Of a stretch of DNA of 64,000 bases, positions 62,928 to 64,000 are shown in pieces. The translations under genes were made by a program, and so were the position numbers. Source of the DNA: a virus; the IMG/VR virus record IMGVR_UViG_3300037189_018453, positions 30,271-94,270 of that record; one strand, written 5' to 3'. The first letter of the stretch is position 1; the number at the start of each line of letters is the position of its first letter. The notes below the pieces were generated by a model, which saw only the letters and a program-made list of their open reading frames with translations, had not been told where the DNA came from and ran no database searches.

Positions 62928-62973
62928 ACATAAACCCTTTGCAAATAATACAATTTTTATGGCAATATTTTAT

Positions 62974-62984
62974 ATTATACACCA
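62974..62984 (-). promoter_or_regulatory. TGGTGTATAAT promoter-like motif before the holin-like gene
   Basis: The string TGGTGTATAAT on the - strand contains a TATAAT box and overlaps the last codons and stop of the oxygenase gene. The holin-like start is about 45 bases downstream. The -35 region shows no TTGACA. Confidence 0.4.
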
Positions 62985-63562
62985 TTTTGATTATTCCAGC
63001 TATCTTTATCAACAACAAATCCGAACATAAATAGTGTTCGTGGGTTATCTCCGTTACAAACCTCAACACTATGATAAAGTTCAGTTACTAAATAGCACAT
63101 CATATCGCCCTCATTCAAATTATAAGTCTTATCCTCAACGTGGATTGTTCCACCGTTTTGTGCTTTACTGGCTAAAATGTTGCATCTTAAACCCGCAACC
63201 CCTTCGCCAACACTAGGATCTTTGTGCTTGTAAACATCACCATCATTATATGTTACGCTCACAACAACTCCGTCTTTACCATGCCCCTCAATAACTGGAG
63301 CTTCTGCTGTTAGTGGAACAACTTGGCGAATTCTTTCCTGTAAAGTCTTTACTAATTCTGGATAATTAATATTTTGACTCATTCTGTTAGTAAGTCTTTT
63401 CTTTGTTCGATCAAATTCTTTCTTGTTCCAGTCTCCTGTGATTCCATCAACAAACTGACCATCAATTACAGCTTGATTGGTCCAGTCCTTAAGAACTTGA
63501 ATTTCTTCTGGTGATAGGAAATTAGGAACTAGTAAAACCTGACCATCAAAATTGTTTGGCAT
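62975..63562 (-). CDS. 2OG-Fe(II) oxygenase (prolyl-hydroxylase-like)
   Basis: A 195-residue double-stranded beta-helix oxygenase. VYKHKDPS gives the H.D metal pair, YHSVEVCNGDNPRTLFMFGF gives the distal His and the 2-oxoglutarate-binding Arg. It hydroxylates an unknown substrate, perhaps protein Pro/Lys residues or a nucleotide. Similar genes are common in aquatic phages. The N-terminal part (LLVPNFLSPEEIQVLKDW) is typical of the P4Hc group. It overlaps the sulfotransferase-like gene by 17 bases. Confidence 0.8.
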   Translation of the reverse strand: MPNNFDGQVLLVPNFLSPEEIQVLKDWTNQAVIDGQFVDGITGDWNKKEFDRTKKRLTNRMSQNINYPELVKTLQERIRQVVPLTAEAPVIEGHGKDGVVVSVTYNDGDVYKHKDPSVGEGVAGLRCNILASKAQNGGTIHVEDKTYNLNEGDMMCYLVTELYHSVEVCNGDNPRTLFMFGFVVDKDSWNNQNGV

Positions 63563-64000
63563 AATAATTCTCCTTTAATTTTTTATATAGTTCATTATCT
63601 CTATAGTATTGTTTAACCACTAATTTAAGTTGGCTCTCGCTTAAAACTGGTTTCTTATCATCTTTTTCTTCGTTTAATCTTGGTGCTAGTGTTGGTAATC
63701 CTAACCAAAATGCACATTCATCAATTTGTTCTGGAAATAAAAAGTATTTAATTTTGTCATTTAAAAGCCCCATACTTTCTATGCTCCAAAAATGAACTTC
63801 GTCTTCTAACAAACCTTCTTCAACAGTCTTATTCCGTCTAGCACAAGAGCTTCTGAATCTATCTACAGGATTTCGTACCATACAACAAACTTCACATTCT
63901 GGTAAACCATTTCTAATATCCCAACCCTGTAGATTCATTATAGGATGCCAACGATCTTCTTTTAGGTTAGAAGGTATTTTCTTTTCATAAACCTCTGGCA
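63546..64000 (-). CDS. Sulfotransferase-like protein, cut by the window edge
   Basis: The frame is open to the end of the window, so the N-terminus, including any PAPS-binding P-loop, lies outside. The visible part has CCMVRNPVDRFRSSCARRNK, the 3'-phosphate-binding loop of sulfotransferases (VRNP.DR..S), followed by an acidic middle (NEEKDDKKPV) and a helical tail. It may add sulfate to a glycan or protein. Only about 150 residues are seen, so activity cannot be judged. The ATG at 63938 is internal. Confidence 0.65.
   Translation of the reverse strand, partial: PEVYEKKIPSNLKEDRWHPIMNLQGWDIRNGLPECEVCCMVRNPVDRFRSSCARRNKTVEEGLLEDEVHFWSIESMGLLNDKIKYFLFPEQIDECAFWLGLPTLAPRLNEEKDDKKPVLSESQLKLVVKQYYRDNELYKKLKENYYAKQF

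Noticed and set aside
1-64000. tRNA or rRNA genes
   Set aside because: The window is almost completely coding and I saw no cloverleaf-like intergenic sequence; a tRNAscan run would settle this.

Overview
The window looks like part of the genome of a tailed double-stranded DNA bacteriophage (Caudoviricetes), probably uncultivated and large. The evidence is a phage replication set (primase, DnaB helicase, RecA-like recombinase, DNA polymerase III-type polymerase, SSB, exonuclease), a phage nucleotide-metabolism set (NrdA/NrdB, dCMP deaminase, dNMP kinase, MazG-like, PhoH), a lysis-like membrane module, and a block of very large virion-type proteins. The DNA is AT-rich and almost fully coding; no gap exceeds about 130 bases. 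I saw no rRNA, tRNA, integrase, capsid or terminase gene. The host cannot be named from the sequence.

The layout has two convergent halves. Bases 1-29520 (+ strand) hold structural or adhesion genes: three proteins built from a cysteine-rich repeat (NWP...SG...FCpttG.C...CxxC), two mosaic proteins with Thr/Pro linkers, FGE-sulfatase-type half-domains and a vWA-like end, then three very large proteins (687, 2219 and 2695 residues) probably belonging to the tail or baseplate, and a small zinc protein. The - strand genes converge on them at about 29525.

The - strand half, read in transcription order from 64000 down to 29531, begins with a sulfotransferase-like gene (cut by the window edge) and a 2OG-Fe(II) oxygenase. 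A module of small membrane proteins follows, with a holin-like gene and a papain-like protease interrupted by an intein. Next come nucleotide metabolism (dCMP deaminase, NrdB, NrdA, MazG), PhoH, HNH and a run of small unknown genes including one paralogous pair. The replication operon follows: recA with intein, Vsr-like nuclease, zinc protein, dnaB, primase, dNMP kinase, RecB/Cas4-like nuclease with intein, DnaE N-half, small ORF, DEDDh exonuclease, DnaE C-half and ssb. A hairpin terminator separates ssb from a cluster of glycosyltransferase-like and nucleotidyltransferase-like genes. The strand ends with a Vsr-like nuclease, a Rad52-like annealing protein candidate and a zinc protein.

The most unusual points are three inteins, each placed exactly at a catalytic residue (two show the features of class 3 inteins: non-nucleophilic first residue plus Trp/Cys/Thr signature); a replicative polymerase split into two genes between palm and fingers with its proofreading exonuclease encoded in the gap and no intein at the split; FGE-type domains whose C-half precedes the N-half in two neighbouring genes; and the ten-copy cysteine repeat. 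Short repeated inverted repeats and promoter-like motifs also occur near gene starts on the - strand.
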